DNA from: Bacteroidota bacterium
Lineage (GTDB): Bacteria > Bacteroidota > Bacteroidia > Bacteroidales > Porphyromonadaceae
Assembly (NCBI GenBank): GCA_023389855.1
Contig: JAEWDZ010000004.1
Coordinates: forward strand, 186,001-250,000
Length of the DNA stretch: 64,000 nucleotides
Direction: 5' to 3'
Part shown: in pieces, positions 14,692-23,353 of the stretch
Layout of the letters: each line of letters starts with the position of its first letter
Position numbering within the stretch: the stretch's first letter is position 1
Translations under genes and position numbers: made by a program
The notes under the pieces: model-generated
Told to the model about the DNA's origin: nothing
The model's input: the letters and a program-made list of their open reading frames with translations, nothing else
The model's database searches: none

Positions 14692-15277
14692 TTGTTCTAT
14701 TCAATATATTATTTACTCTTGTTGCCATATCCCGAAATTGTGGATTGTACTTGAAATCATCATCGTACTTCCTCAATAGATGAAGCATCGAAGAATGGTC
14801 ACGGTGAACATACTTGGCAATCTGTGTCAGCTTCATTTTTTGCTTACGACAATGATACACGAATATCATCCGGGCAAAGACCCCATCACGCTTGCGCGAC
14901 TTGGTGATATATTGGTTGAAGCGCATCCCAGTTACTTCATGGATTGCGCTTTGAATGCGCAACACTTCTTTGTTTTGCCAGACAACATTTGATTCAAACA
15001 AAATGTTCTTGTTTTCTGCCAACGCAAAATCATACTCATGCCTTGCCCCTCGTGATTCCGTCCAATTATCCATCATGTATATTGCATCGCACGAATGCAA
15101 TAATTCAATATCCTTGCACAAATGTTTAATCCATTTTTCATGCGTCGCAAGACCATTCTTCAACGGGTTTACGACATCAAAACCAAGGTAGGACAATAAT
15201 TTTTCCGCATCATCGAACCTTTCTTCAACCTCATTGTGAGGCAATCCGCTTATCTTTCCTGAAATGTATATTCTCAT
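14678..15277 (-). CDS. DUF4406 domain fused to a DnaA domain IV
   Basis: A 199-residue two-domain protein. Residues 1-95 match DUF4406, a fold related to nucleoside 2-deoxyribosyltransferases (MRIYISGKISGLP, DAIYMMDNWTESRGARHEYD). Residues about 105-190 match the DNA-binding domain IV of DnaA, with a signature like the DnaA one in HRDHSSMLH (158-166). The AAA+ module of DnaA is absent. The protein could bind DnaA boxes and thereby compete with host initiation or mark the phage origin. It overlaps the Rha-type antirepressor stop by 4 bases. Confidence 0.85.
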   Translation of the reverse strand: MRIYISGKISGLPHNEVEERFDDAEKLLSYLGFDVVNPLKNGLATHEKWIKHLCKDIELLHSCDAIYMMDNWTESRGARHEYDFALAENKNILFESNVVWQNKEVLRIQSAIHEVTGMRFNQYITKSRKRDGVFARMIFVYHCRKQKMKLTQIAKYVHRDHSSMLHLLRKYDDDFKYNPQFRDMATRVNNILNRTNETA

Positions 15278-16059
15278 AGCTGCAAGTTCTTTTGGCTGTT
15301 ATGCAAAAACTTATTCACGAAAAACACTTGCCCTTTGCCCGTTACTTTGGTCGTGTTGGATATAAGAGTGTCACCGTTTGGCTTCTGAATGGTCGTTTTC
15401 TTTATCTCTAATAAGCCCATTTCCATTGCCTTTTGGGTCGGTTGATTGTACCTTTCCCCATATTGGCACAAATAGCCTTTGTCACGCATCCATTGAAAAA
15501 GCCGCTTTTCGCCTGTCTGAACTCCGTTTTGGTATATTATCTTGGCAAGTTCCCCGATAAGAACGGCTTGTTTGGCGGTTTCAACCGCTTGTGAGAATAG
15601 GACACAGGGCGCATCGGCTTCAATCTGCTTTTGTTGCCGCTCGATTTGTTCCGCCTGTGCCGCTGCAAGGCGTAATGCTTCCGCAAATGATTGGGGTATC
15701 GCCGGGGCGGTGGGTTGTGTCATTTGCCGCACGACTTTTTCCATCGCATTGAATTGCTCAATGAATGCAACCTTGAATTGCATTGCTTTTGCACCCGTCA
15801 AGCCCATTGCAAGCAAGGAAAATCCGTCACGGTTCATTATGAACATCGGTCGTGATTTGCCTTGTGCATCACAATAACTTGATTCATAGAACCATTTGCG
15901 GTGGGCGCAATTTTGAGCCGACCCCATAAGGTTACGAATCGCCCGGATTATGTTCTTATGTTCCTTGTTAAACACCTGTGCGACTTTCAAAGAATCGGTC
16001 ACGGGTGTACCTTTTTCGGTTTTATAGACCGCATCTTGTTGAATGATAATACCGTCCAT
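15274..16059 (-). CDS. Rha-family phage regulator with ANT (KilAC) domain
   Basis: A 261-residue protein. The N-terminal half is Rha (KVAQVFNKEHKNIIRAIRNL, NRDGFSLLAMGLTGAKA). The C-terminal half is the ANT/KilAC domain (LFQWMRDKGYLC, YNQPTQKA, KVTGKGQ). Rha is a phage regulator whose action depends on host factors; ANT domains bind repressors. The ANT part is nearly the same as in the antirepressor at 1036-1917, showing domain exchange inside this phage. It lies in the early operon between a small acidic gene and the DUF4406-DnaA gene. Confidence 0.9.
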   Translation of the reverse strand: MDGIIIQQDAVYKTEKGTPVTDSLKVAQVFNKEHKNIIRAIRNLMGSAQNCAHRKWFYESSYCDAQGKSRPMFIMNRDGFSLLAMGLTGAKAMQFKVAFIEQFNAMEKVVRQMTQPTAPAIPQSFAEALRLAAAQAEQIERQQKQIEADAPCVLFSQAVETAKQAVLIGELAKIIYQNGVQTGEKRLFQWMRDKGYLCQYGERYNQPTQKAMEMGLLEIKKTTIQKPNGDTLISNTTKVTGKGQVFFVNKFLHNSQKNLQL

Positions 16060-16081
16060 TGTTATATCGTTTATTAGTTAT

Positions 16082-16258
16082 TTATTCCGCATCATCAAAA
16101 TAATCTTGGTTTTCATCCAAGAAAGCATCCAACGCATCATCACAATATAAGCCCTCGCAAAGACTATCGCATTGATGGTCGATTTCGCCTTGTTTCCACG
16201 GGCAATAATCACATAAATCATCGCCCAAGGTTTCTTTCAATTGCTCATTGTTTATCAT
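16082..16258 (-). CDS. Small acidic Cys-containing protein
   Basis: An ATG at 16258 opens 58 codons ending at 16082. The product starts MINNEQLKETLGDDLCDYC and is very acidic, with cysteines in CDYC, HQCDSLC and YCDD. It fits neatly between the helicase loader start region (stop at 16264) and the Rha gene (start 16059), with codon use like its neighbours. It could bind a metal. Function unknown. Confidence 0.65.
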   Translation of the reverse strand: MINNEQLKETLGDDLCDYCPWKQGEIDHQCDSLCEGLYCDDALDAFLDENQDYFDDAE

Positions 16259-16263
16259 AGTCG

Positions 16264-16980
16264 TTAAATTTTACGTCTATCTTTTCCTTTGATTTCAAAA
16301 TAGTTGCACATTTCCATCAATCGGCTTGTAACACGTTCACCGTAACTTTCCGTCAAAGTTGGATTCTTCAATGAATAGTTCGATGTTATCATTGTCAAGC
16401 AATCGGAACGGTCGCCCCTGTATTCAAGTAGGGTTCGCAAGACATTCATTCGGTTACCCATTGCCACGGCTTCCAATTGCTCCGCCCCGAAATCCTGAAT
16501 GCAAAGAAGTTTGTTCTTCTTGTATTCGTCAATCGAAGTTGTTTCCACGAACTTTGCAACTATTTCATCAGCTCTTGCAATTCGCCAACAAATGCGTGCG
16601 TCCGATTCGCCATATTTGATTTTGAATTGGAACAAACCAACATAAACCAACATCACTTCCATACACCAAGACTTACCCGAACCCGTATTGCCCGCAATGT
16701 AAATCCCTCGGTACATATCGCCCGGCACTTCTTGTTTGGTTTCCGGGTGAATCGCTTTCATCGTTGGGTCGCAATGCAACCACTTGATGATATTTTCGTA
16801 AGTGAAGCGGTTTTCGTCGTCAATTACGAACTTTGGATTTCGGCTTTTCCCGATTGCTTCAACAAGTTGCAATGATTCATTGAGGTTGTAACCTTCGCCA
16901 TTGTACTTGAACCGGGAAATCCCTTGGAACAACCCACGTTCCTTGACCATTTCCAAAGCCTTTTTGAAATCTATTGCCAT
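16264..16980 (-). CDS. DnaC-like helicase loader ATPase
   Basis: A 238-residue AAA+ protein with Walker A GNTGSGKS (97-104), Walker B LLCIQDFGAEQ (about 158-168), a sensor-1-like TSN and the C-terminal GERVTSRLMEMC. Loaders of this family place the replicative helicase on DNA opened by an initiator. No phage helicase is seen, so it probably loads host DnaB. Its start overlaps the replication gene upstream by 10 bases, matching the usual initiator-loader pair. Confidence 0.88.
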   Translation of the reverse strand: MAIDFKKALEMVKERGLFQGISRFKYNGEGYNLNESLQLVEAIGKSRNPKFVIDDENRFTYENIIKWLHCDPTMKAIHPETKQEVPGDMYRGIYIAGNTGSGKSWCMEVMLVYVGLFQFKIKYGESDARICWRIARADEIVAKFVETTSIDEYKKNKLLCIQDFGAEQLEAVAMGNRMNVLRTLLEYRGDRSDCLTMITSNYSLKNPTLTESYGERVTSRLMEMCNYFEIKGKDRRKI

Positions 16981-17750
16981 TCGTCGTTCGGTTTTGCTGT
17001 TGGTATTGTCTTTCTGCCACTCTCAACCCTGTTGTCATAGTTACCCTCTGCAACCTTGCACCAATTCTTGTCGTTGGTAAAAATCCAATCGAAAGTCGCT
17101 TTCCAACCACGGGGGTTGTCGCCGCGCAAAAACTTGGATTCTTCCATTTTCTTGAATATGGTTTCCAACAAATCCCAATTGCATTTCATTTCGTCCACAA
17201 AGCGGATTTCAACTTTTTGTTTGCGTACCTTTGACAACTTTATGATGCGCGGGTATGACTGACAAATTGAATGATATAAATTTATGATTCTTTCAAAATC
17301 AACCTTGGGTGAAACGTCGGTTTCACTCTCTTGTCTTTTAAGACAAGATATATTATTTATATCTTTATCTTTTAAGTCATTTTCGTTGCATTGCATTTGC
17401 ATTGCATTTGCATTGTGCCAACGTGCTTCGGCGGCTTTTTTACGGCTTTCGGCGATACTTTGACGGTGTTTTATGCGCTTGTTCAGGGAATCCGACCAAA
17501 AATAAACCCCGTCATTTTGGAACAATTCAAAGTCTTGCACTACACTTGCAATACAATTGCATTCCGCATGCAAAGCAAAAGCAATACTTTCGCATTCTTC
17601 CAATTTCAGCTTACCGCCATTTTGGTACAAGTATTCAACAATGCACCAATACGCACCAACACCCGCAAGACCGTGAACGCGCATCAACTTGATAATCTTT
17701 GGGTCATTCCTTGCGTTATAATCGTGTTGAAAGTAAAATGTATCTTTCAT
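16971..17750 (-). CDS. DUF4373-type phage replication protein
   Basis: Read from the ATG at 17750 (MKDTFYFQHDYNARNDPKII) the product is 259 residues; a start at 17789 adds 13 atypical residues. Residues about 1-100 match DUF4373, a domain found in phage replication or DnaD-like proteins (GLAGVGAYWCIVEYLYQNGG). Then come a low-complexity linker (NANAMQMQCNEND) and a C-terminal domain. The linker DNA is the 11-bp repeat cluster and AT-rich segment described at 17330-17415. With the DnaC-like gene it makes an initiator-loader pair. Confidence 0.82.
   Translation of the reverse strand: MKDTFYFQHDYNARNDPKIIKLMRVHGLAGVGAYWCIVEYLYQNGGKLKLEECESIAFALHAECNCIASVVQDFELFQNDGVYFWSDSLNKRIKHRQSIAESRKKAAEARWHNANAMQMQCNENDLKDKDINNISCLKRQESETDVSPKVDFERIINLYHSICQSYPRIIKLSKVRKQKVEIRFVDEMKCNWDLLETIFKKMEESKFLRGDNPRGWKATFDWIFTNDKNWCKVAEGNYDNRVESGRKTIPTAKPNDEWQ
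17330..17415. other. Candidate phage replication origin inside the replication gene
   Basis: Three elements lie together. TTGCATTGCAT repeats in tandem, 2.7 copies, at 17386-17415. An AT-rich stretch lies at 17340-17385. A perfect palindrome CTTGTCTT-TT-AAGACAAG lies at 17330-17347. They fall in the linker-coding part of the DUF4373 gene, the same arrangement as the lambda origin within gene O. This is inference from layout. Confidence 0.5.
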
Positions 17751-17804
17751 TGTTGCGAGAACTAAGCCCACCGACCCACCAAATGGCAAGTCGGGGGCAA
17801 TCTG

Positions 17805-18554
17805 TTAAACCTCAATGATTGCGATTTCCGGCGCAATCTCCCTTATTTGCTTCAATTGTTCATCAATCACCTTGTCGCGCAAATCTTCAAGCGTGGCTTG
17901 CGCACCGGGCGAAAGAAGTACGAACGCAACTTCACGTCCATTTACTTGTGCAAATGTTTCAACCTCTATTGTTTCGGGTTGCATACCCTTGAAAATGGGC
18001 ATTTGAATTGTGAATGATTCGGGCAAATTGGAATTGACCACTTGTGCAAAATTATCCGTCCGATTACCATTTTCTTTCACGGCACGGTCAATCTTGTTGT
18101 TCACATCGGCGGTAAAGTTCATCAGGCATGAAACCAATTTCATGTTTTCGGAACGGTCGGCAAAGAATGCCCGATTCATCTTGATAAACATTCCAAGTTC
18201 CGTCGGTGTCCAAACCTTGCCGCCATTTATCCCGAACTCAACAAATTTGGGGTTGTAGCCCAATTTGCCGACTATCTCACCACGTTTGTATTCATCCGCT
18301 TCATTGATTATCAAAGTGATTTCAATATTTTCACGGTTTACAAGAATATGGCAATCCTTTTGGGCAAATTGTCCCGTGTTGATTCTCTTTGTTAGATATT
18401 CAACGACTGCACTAATTACACCGTTCAATTTGGTTTTGACAGGTGCTTTGGGGTCAAGTTCCTTTGGTGCTACACCCTCACGCAACACTAATTCAGCTTT
18501 TGCCATTCCGGGGGCAAAGTTGATTTGTAATTTCTCATTCTGCATATTATTCAA
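17805..18554 (-). CDS. Hypothetical phage protein
   Basis: A 249-residue soluble protein with no signal or membrane segment; a second start (MQNEKLQINF) lies 9 bases in. It has a mixed alpha/beta look, with segments such as GKVWTPTELGMFIKMNRAFF and FKGMQPETIEVETFAQVNGR. I do not recognise the family with confidence. It lies in the early operon upstream of the replication gene and may serve replication or recombination. Confidence 0.7.
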   Translation of the reverse strand: MNNMQNEKLQINFAPGMAKAELVLREGVAPKELDPKAPVKTKLNGVISAVVEYLTKRINTGQFAQKDCHILVNRENIEITLIINEADEYKRGEIVGKLGYNPKFVEFGINGGKVWTPTELGMFIKMNRAFFADRSENMKLVSCLMNFTADVNNKIDRAVKENGNRTDNFAQVVNSNLPESFTIQMPIFKGMQPETIEVETFAQVNGREVAFVLLSPGAQATLEDLRDKVIDEQLKQIREIAPEIAIIEV

Positions 18555-18565
18555 TTTTTAAATGG

Positions 18566-19012
18566 TTAATCATTAGTTCCTGTTTTCCTTTCGGTGTTCA
18601 TTCGTATTCCTTGAAAGATGGTTGGTTGAAGTTCATCCGCTGTTGCTGGTCTGCATTCAATCAAATCACCCTCATCATTGTAAAACCCGGTTTTCTTTCT
18701 GTCTTGGTCTGTAAATCTGTAACATACTTCCGTCACATATTCAGCCTTTGACTTGATATTTGAAACCATATTTGTTCTTGCTTCTTTCAATGGTTTCAAT
18801 CTGCCTTTGTATTCGGCTTGTGATTGCTTCATTTCCGCTTCGATTTCGGCGATTTCGATCGAAACATTGGCAAGTTTTTCTTTATGCCCTTGCAGTTCTT
18901 CCGGGCTGTATGGTTTCATGTACCCTTTGTTTTCAACGCCATCGCAATTGTCTTTCAAAAATGCGATACGTTGCATCTTGTTTTCGTATTCTTTTCCAAG
19001 CGTCTTATCCAT
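18566..19012 (-). CDS. Hypothetical coiled-coil phage protein
   Basis: A 148-residue protein. Its middle (about 45-90) is a charged heptad-like helix (EIAEIEAEMKQSQAEYKGRL). The C-terminal 50 residues are more globular (VCYRFTDQDRKKTGFYNDEG). It lies 11 bases upstream of the gene at 17805-18554 in the early operon. No family recognised. Confidence 0.68.
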   Translation of the reverse strand: MDKTLGKEYENKMQRIAFLKDNCDGVENKGYMKPYSPEELQGHKEKLANVSIEIAEIEAEMKQSQAEYKGRLKPLKEARTNMVSNIKSKAEYVTEVCYRFTDQDRKKTGFYNDEGDLIECRPATADELQPTIFQGIRMNTERKTGTND

Positions 19013-19023
19013 AATATTTCGTT

Positions 19024-19665
19024 TTATAGTGATACACTTGGTTGTCTAAATAACAAAACTTGATTCCACAAGTCAATAAATTGTTCCCCGAATTGGCGGG
19101 CGCGAGTGGATGTTTTGAAGCAAAGCCGAGAACGGAAATACGCATCCGCATACGCCGTCGTATTATGCACACTCGCACAAACGAACCCCGCAGTCCCTTT
19201 GTCATATACAAACCAAGGAAACCACTTGTCTTGCATCGAATTTGAGAAATTCGGCACAAAGTCGTCTTCCTTGTTCCAAGCCTGTGCGATGGTGAACAAC
19301 TTGTTTAGGGCTGAAAGTGCTTTGATGTAGTTTGGGTTCAAATCATTGACCAAATCCGCCACGTCTGCAAGCTGAACGCAATTACCTGACAAGACCTTTT
19401 TCGATACGGTGAAATCATTGTTCGGTTTACAACCAAGGAACGCACGCGCTTCGTCAAATGTCGTGATTGTTTCGTTCACTTCTTTACTCTCGACAACTTC
19501 AAGGGTGAAATCAAAAGGTGTCAAAATGGTTTCGTCGTTTTCTTCGTCCAACGTGTCGTTGTAACACTCAATGACGTTTTCCATTTCTTTGACCGCTTCC
19601 GCCTTGGTTGCATACTTGCCGATTGGTTCATTTTCGCCAATCTGCTTCAAAATGTACTGTTTCAT
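19024..19665 (-). CDS. Hypothetical phage protein
   Basis: A 213-residue acidic protein. The C-terminal half has many aromatic residues and looks like a folded domain (KLFTIAQAWNKEDDFVPNF, CASVHNTTAYADAYF, RLCFKTSTRARQFGEQFIDL), a pattern I associate with conserved proteins of Bacteroidales phages and plasmids without known function. It lies between the MBL-fold gene and the coiled-coil gene in the early operon. Confidence 0.7.
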   Translation of the reverse strand: MKQYILKQIGENEPIGKYATKAEAVKEMENVIECYNDTLDEENDETILTPFDFTLEVVESKEVNETITTFDEARAFLGCKPNNDFTVSKKVLSGNCVQLADVADLVNDLNPNYIKALSALNKLFTIAQAWNKEDDFVPNFSNSMQDKWFPWFVYDKGTAGFVCASVHNTTAYADAYFRSRLCFKTSTRARQFGEQFIDLWNQVLLFRQPSVSL

Positions 19666-19674
19666 ATTGATAAA

Positions 19675-20415
19675 CTAAAATGGTGATTTGTTAAATTTCA
19701 ATATCATTCCCTTTTCTGCAATGTGAACGGTCTTGCCCGTCGCTTCGATGATTCCTTGTTTGAACTCACTTGCGTTCGCGTTGCCGTCCGAAAGGTGAAT
19801 CAAGACAATGTTGTTCACCTTGGACAAGTCGTTTGCAAGCAACGTTTCCCGGCAAGTCTCAAAGCTGCAATGGCTTTTCATTGTCCTTGTGCGCATCGCC
19901 GGGTGAATCTTCCCCGAATCCACGTTTGAATCCAAAATGTCTTGGCGATAGTTGCATTCCATCAAGATGTTGTGCAACCCATCAAAGGTGTAATGCAAGT
20001 AATATGTATCGGTTGCGAACAATACCATTCCACATTCAGAGTGATAGATAAGAAACCCGAAAGGTTCGGCGGCATCGTGTTGTGTTGCGAATGGCTGAAC
20101 GCGGAAATTACCGATGTGGTAAATTCCCAATTCGTCCATCGCGTGAACCAATGCGTTTTCGGTCAAATTCAATGCTTCTTGCGTACCTTGCGACATATAC
20201 AAGGGAATGCGTGATTCAAGGCACTTTTTGGCGTGTTTGGCGTGGTCGCCGTGTTCGTGTGATACAAGGACACCACCAACGCGCGAAATATCGAAATTCA
20301 ACGCCTTTTGAACGTCCTTGAATGCAACACCGCATTCAATCATCAAACAGTCTTTGCCGTTGTCAAGCAAATAGCAATTGCCCTTTGAACTTGAACCAAG
20401 AATTTTCAATTCCAT
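19675..20415 (-). CDS. MBL-fold metallo-hydrolase (YycJ/WalJ-like)
   Basis: A 246-residue metallo-beta-lactamase fold enzyme. The zinc motif is SHEHGDH (about 52-58). Other ligands are likely in TQHDA, ATDTY and LIHLSDGN. The N-terminus LGSSSKGNCYLL is typical of the YycJ/WalJ group, to which nuclease activity is attributed. It follows recT directly in the operon, so a role as the nuclease of a recombination system is plausible. Simple phosphodiesterase activity is the alternative. Confidence 0.85.
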   Translation of the reverse strand: MELKILGSSSKGNCYLLDNGKDCLMIECGVAFKDVQKALNFDISRVGGVLVSHEHGDHAKHAKKCLESRIPLYMSQGTQEALNLTENALVHAMDELGIYHIGNFRVQPFATQHDAAEPFGFLIYHSECGMVLFATDTYYLHYTFDGLHNILMECNYRQDILDSNVDSGKIHPAMRTRTMKSHCSFETCRETLLANDLSKVNNIVLIHLSDGNANASEFKQGIIEATGKTVHIAEKGMILKFNKSPF

Positions 20416-20434
20416 AACCTTTCGAATTTTCTAT

Positions 20435-21373
20435 TTAGAAGCCGGGATTCACCTTTTGTTCAACTTTCGGTGCTTCGTCTGCACTCCCTTTCACTTCGCC
20501 CGTTTCAGTGTCCACAATGGCTTGTTTTTCGCCATCGTTGGCAAGGTCTGCACCGATTGCAACTTTGTTCGCGTTGGTTGCTTTTTCCGCTTCAACGTCG
20601 TTCGCCGTTACGTCTTGATAGTCCACATAAATGTCCTGTTGTTCTTCGACGGTGCGCATACCCATTGAAAGTTCGGGTGCATAAGCACTTGTCCAAAATG
20701 ACGCGGCGCGATACATCAACATTTGCTTGGTCATTGTCTGCCACTTTGAACCGTTCTTGGTGTACCAACCCTCTTGAATTGCCAATTCGATTGATACGGG
20801 CGAACTTTCCAAAATGTCGCTCGAACCTTTCTTGGTAGTGTATGCCACGCACTCGATGTTCATTATCTTTTTGCCATCAAATTGCTTTGTAACGGGCTTC
20901 TTTGTGCGACCGTCCCAAACGTAATCGGTATAATCGACCATTCCACACATACCCTTGTCGGTGAACCTGAATTGCAATGGCTCGAATCGTCCACAAGTAT
21001 TCACGGTTGCAATCAGGAACTTTGACGACCACGACGGTTTGCCATAAATGGGTGTCATATTCTGCATAACCATCAATGGTGAAGCACCAATTCGGGCTGC
21101 AATCTCAATCGCAATCATACAATTGGCAACCGCCTTGTGTTCTGCAATTTGGTTCTTGAACTTGATTGCATTGATGGTGTTTTCATCTGCATTCGCCGGG
21201 ATTTGTTCGTACTTTACTTTGTACATATCTGGCACAAGTTCCGAATTTGCGAACAGCTTGCACACACGTTGCATTGTGTTTAACTGTTCCGCATCAAAGA
21301 AGTTGAACCCAACTTGGGTTTGAGGTTGTGCAACTAGCATTGCACCGCCGTTTGTTTTCTGCATTTCGTTCAT
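20435..21373 (-). CDS. recT: RecT-family single-strand annealing protein
   Basis: A 312-residue protein with the RecT core (IGASPLMVMQNMTPIYGKPS, WSSKFLIATVNTCG, QMLMYRAASFW). The C-terminal 70 residues are acidic and variable. RecT binds single-stranded DNA and anneals homologous strands, driving phage recombination. It is preceded by the SbcC-like ATPase gene and followed by the MBL-fold gene. No RecE or YqaJ-type exonuclease is seen. Confidence 0.92.
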   Translation of the reverse strand: MNEMQKTNGGAMLVAQPQTQVGFNFFDAEQLNTMQRVCKLFANSELVPDMYKVKYEQIPANADENTINAIKFKNQIAEHKAVANCMIAIEIAARIGASPLMVMQNMTPIYGKPSWSSKFLIATVNTCGRFEPLQFRFTDKGMCGMVDYTDYVWDGRTKKPVTKQFDGKKIMNIECVAYTTKKGSSDILESSPVSIELAIQEGWYTKNGSKWQTMTKQMLMYRAASFWTSAYAPELSMGMRTVEEQQDIYVDYQDVTANDVEAEKATNANKVAIGADLANDGEKQAIVDTETGEVKGSADEAPKVEQKVNPGF

Positions 21374-21385
21374 TGTTGTGATAAT

Positions 21386-23344
21386 TTATTGGACTGTTAA
21401 AAATTTGTCGTTGTTTACGACTAGGTTAATAATTTGGCTTTCGGTTGCGATAATCTCGTTGATTGATTCGCGGTTGTCGATGAACACGGGCGCACATACG
21501 CCATAAAACTTGCACAACGTGTTGATGATGTCAAGACCCGCATTGATTTTGCTTGCGGTGTTCGCTGAACCATAAGGAACGCCGTTGATTGTAGGAATAC
21601 AAGTTTCAACCGGGTTGCCCTCAATGGTGTATTCAAACAAGCGGAATGATACAACCTTGAACATCGCGTTGATTCGGTTTTCGCATTCTTCAATCTTGGT
21701 CTTGGTGAACTGTTCAATCGTGCATTCCTCGCGTTCCGCGTCGGCGATTTGTTGTGCAAGGTCTTTGCCTTTGGCTTCAAGGTCGGCAATTTCCTTTTCA
21801 CATCGCGCGATGGCTGCACGGTTGGCAAGGCGTGCCACAAGTTCGCCACGTTTCTTGTTCAATTCGGCTTTTTGTGCCTGTAAATCGGTGGCATCAACAC
21901 CCGAATTGTCGCTTGAAATGGTCGATTCGATGTTGGCAATTTCCTTTTGCTTTGCCACCCATTCGGGTATCAGTTCAGGAACAACGGCGGCGGCATCAAC
22001 AACCGGGATTTCAAACCATTCATTCTTCAATGCGTCAAGTTCTGCATTCAATGTGTCAAGGGTCTTTGTGGTGTTGTCCACATAGGTTTGTGCATCTGCA
22101 ATCTTGGCTTCAAGTTCCGCCACCTGTTCGCCAAGCTGTTTGCCATTGGCTGAAATCGCATTGCACTTGTCCGATTGCGCCTTGTTGAACACCTCACGCG
22201 CCTTTGAAACCATATCTTCTGGCAAGTCCTGACCGCAATGTGGACAAGTAGTTTCGCCGTTGTACGCCTTTTCGTTTTCGACGAACCAATCCGAACGCAA
22301 CTTGTCTTGTTCGTCCTTGATTTTCTCGATTTCGCGGTGAATCTTGGCAATCTCGACACGTCCGGCGTTGATGTCCTTGCGCGCTTGTTCAACTTCGCGT
22401 TCCTTGTCTTTCACCTTGGATTCAAGTTCTCGACGTGTTGCGTTGGCTTCAAATGCGGCGTTTTGCGCTTTTGTCTTGGCATCAAACAAGATTTGTTGGC
22501 ATTCCGATTTCAAGGTGTTTACCCTCTTTTGTTTGTCCTGTTCTGCTTCGTACTGACGACGGATTGCGGCGGTAATGTCTGCAATTGCGTTGTCGATGCC
22601 TGCAATCTCTTTGTCGATACGTTCAATTTCCATTTCGATTGCGTGGAAATCCTCGTTTTCGGGCTTCATCTTGTGGGTTTGGTCGATACGCGGTTGGATT
22701 TGTCCCAACTCGTCTTGCAATCGTTTCTTGCGTGCCGACAATTCATTTTTGAAGTCGGCAAGTGATTTGCCACTTATCTTGTCAAGCAAAAGTGCAAATT
22801 CGGGCTTTTGTGAAGCAATTTCGGAATCGGTGATTGTTCCGGCAAGCTGAAAAAGTTGTTCCCTTTGCAGCTTCCACGGCATATTGACAAAGAATGCCGG
22901 ATTGGTTATCATCTTGAATAAAGACGAATCAATGATGGTGGCAACGCGCTTGCCATATTCGGTTACATTCACCGGGGTTTCGTTCCACCAACATTCGGTG
23001 TGGTTGCCCTTGAAAACACGTTCAAGCTTGCCGCGCGGCTTTATCCAATCTTCAACGAATGCGCGTTTCAACGTGATTTCCTGACCATCAACGACAATCA
23101 CGCCGGAAACACTACATTCCACATTATGCAATTCTTCGCCGTTGATTCGGGTTTTCACTTCGTAATCTTTGCGGTCTTGTGTGTCCTTGCCGAAAAGCAA
23201 CCACACGAACGCATCGAAATGTCTTGACTTGCCCATTCCATTGCCGCCCGAAATGGTGGTAATGTCTGGGTTGAAATTCGTTGTCCGTTCCTTTTCACCC
23301 TTGAAATTGCAAAGTGTCAAAGATTTCAATGTTACTTGTTTCAT
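21386..23344 (-). CDS. SbcC/Rad50-like ATPase with a zinc hook
   Basis: A 652-residue ABC-type ATPase. Walker A is SGGNGMGKS (about 32-40), followed by long coiled coils (about 190-360 and 390-540) around a zinc-hook motif CPHCG near residue 368. The second ATPase half is at the C-terminus (GSANTASKINAGLDIINTL). Such proteins tether or clamp DNA and usually work with a nuclease (SbcD/Mre11). No SbcD neighbour is present; the MBL-fold gene downstream of recT is a possible partner. Confidence 0.88.
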   Translation of the reverse strand: MKQVTLKSLTLCNFKGEKERTTNFNPDITTISGGNGMGKSRHFDAFVWLLFGKDTQDRKDYEVKTRINGEELHNVECSVSGVIVVDGQEITLKRAFVEDWIKPRGKLERVFKGNHTECWWNETPVNVTEYGKRVATIIDSSLFKMITNPAFFVNMPWKLQREQLFQLAGTITDSEIASQKPEFALLLDKISGKSLADFKNELSARKKRLQDELGQIQPRIDQTHKMKPENEDFHAIEMEIERIDKEIAGIDNAIADITAAIRRQYEAEQDKQKRVNTLKSECQQILFDAKTKAQNAAFEANATRRELESKVKDKEREVEQARKDINAGRVEIAKIHREIEKIKDEQDKLRSDWFVENEKAYNGETTCPHCGQDLPEDMVSKAREVFNKAQSDKCNAISANGKQLGEQVAELEAKIADAQTYVDNTTKTLDTLNAELDALKNEWFEIPVVDAAAVVPELIPEWVAKQKEIANIESTISSDNSGVDATDLQAQKAELNKKRGELVARLANRAAIARCEKEIADLEAKGKDLAQQIADAEREECTIEQFTKTKIEECENRINAMFKVVSFRLFEYTIEGNPVETCIPTINGVPYGSANTASKINAGLDIINTLCKFYGVCAPVFIDNRESINEIIATESQIINLVVNNDKFLTVQ

Positions 23345-23353
23345 TGTTGCGTA

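Noticed and set aside
22238..22765. 175-codon plus-strand frame inside the SbcC-like gene
   Set aside because: Antisense shadow of the coiled-coil coding sequence.
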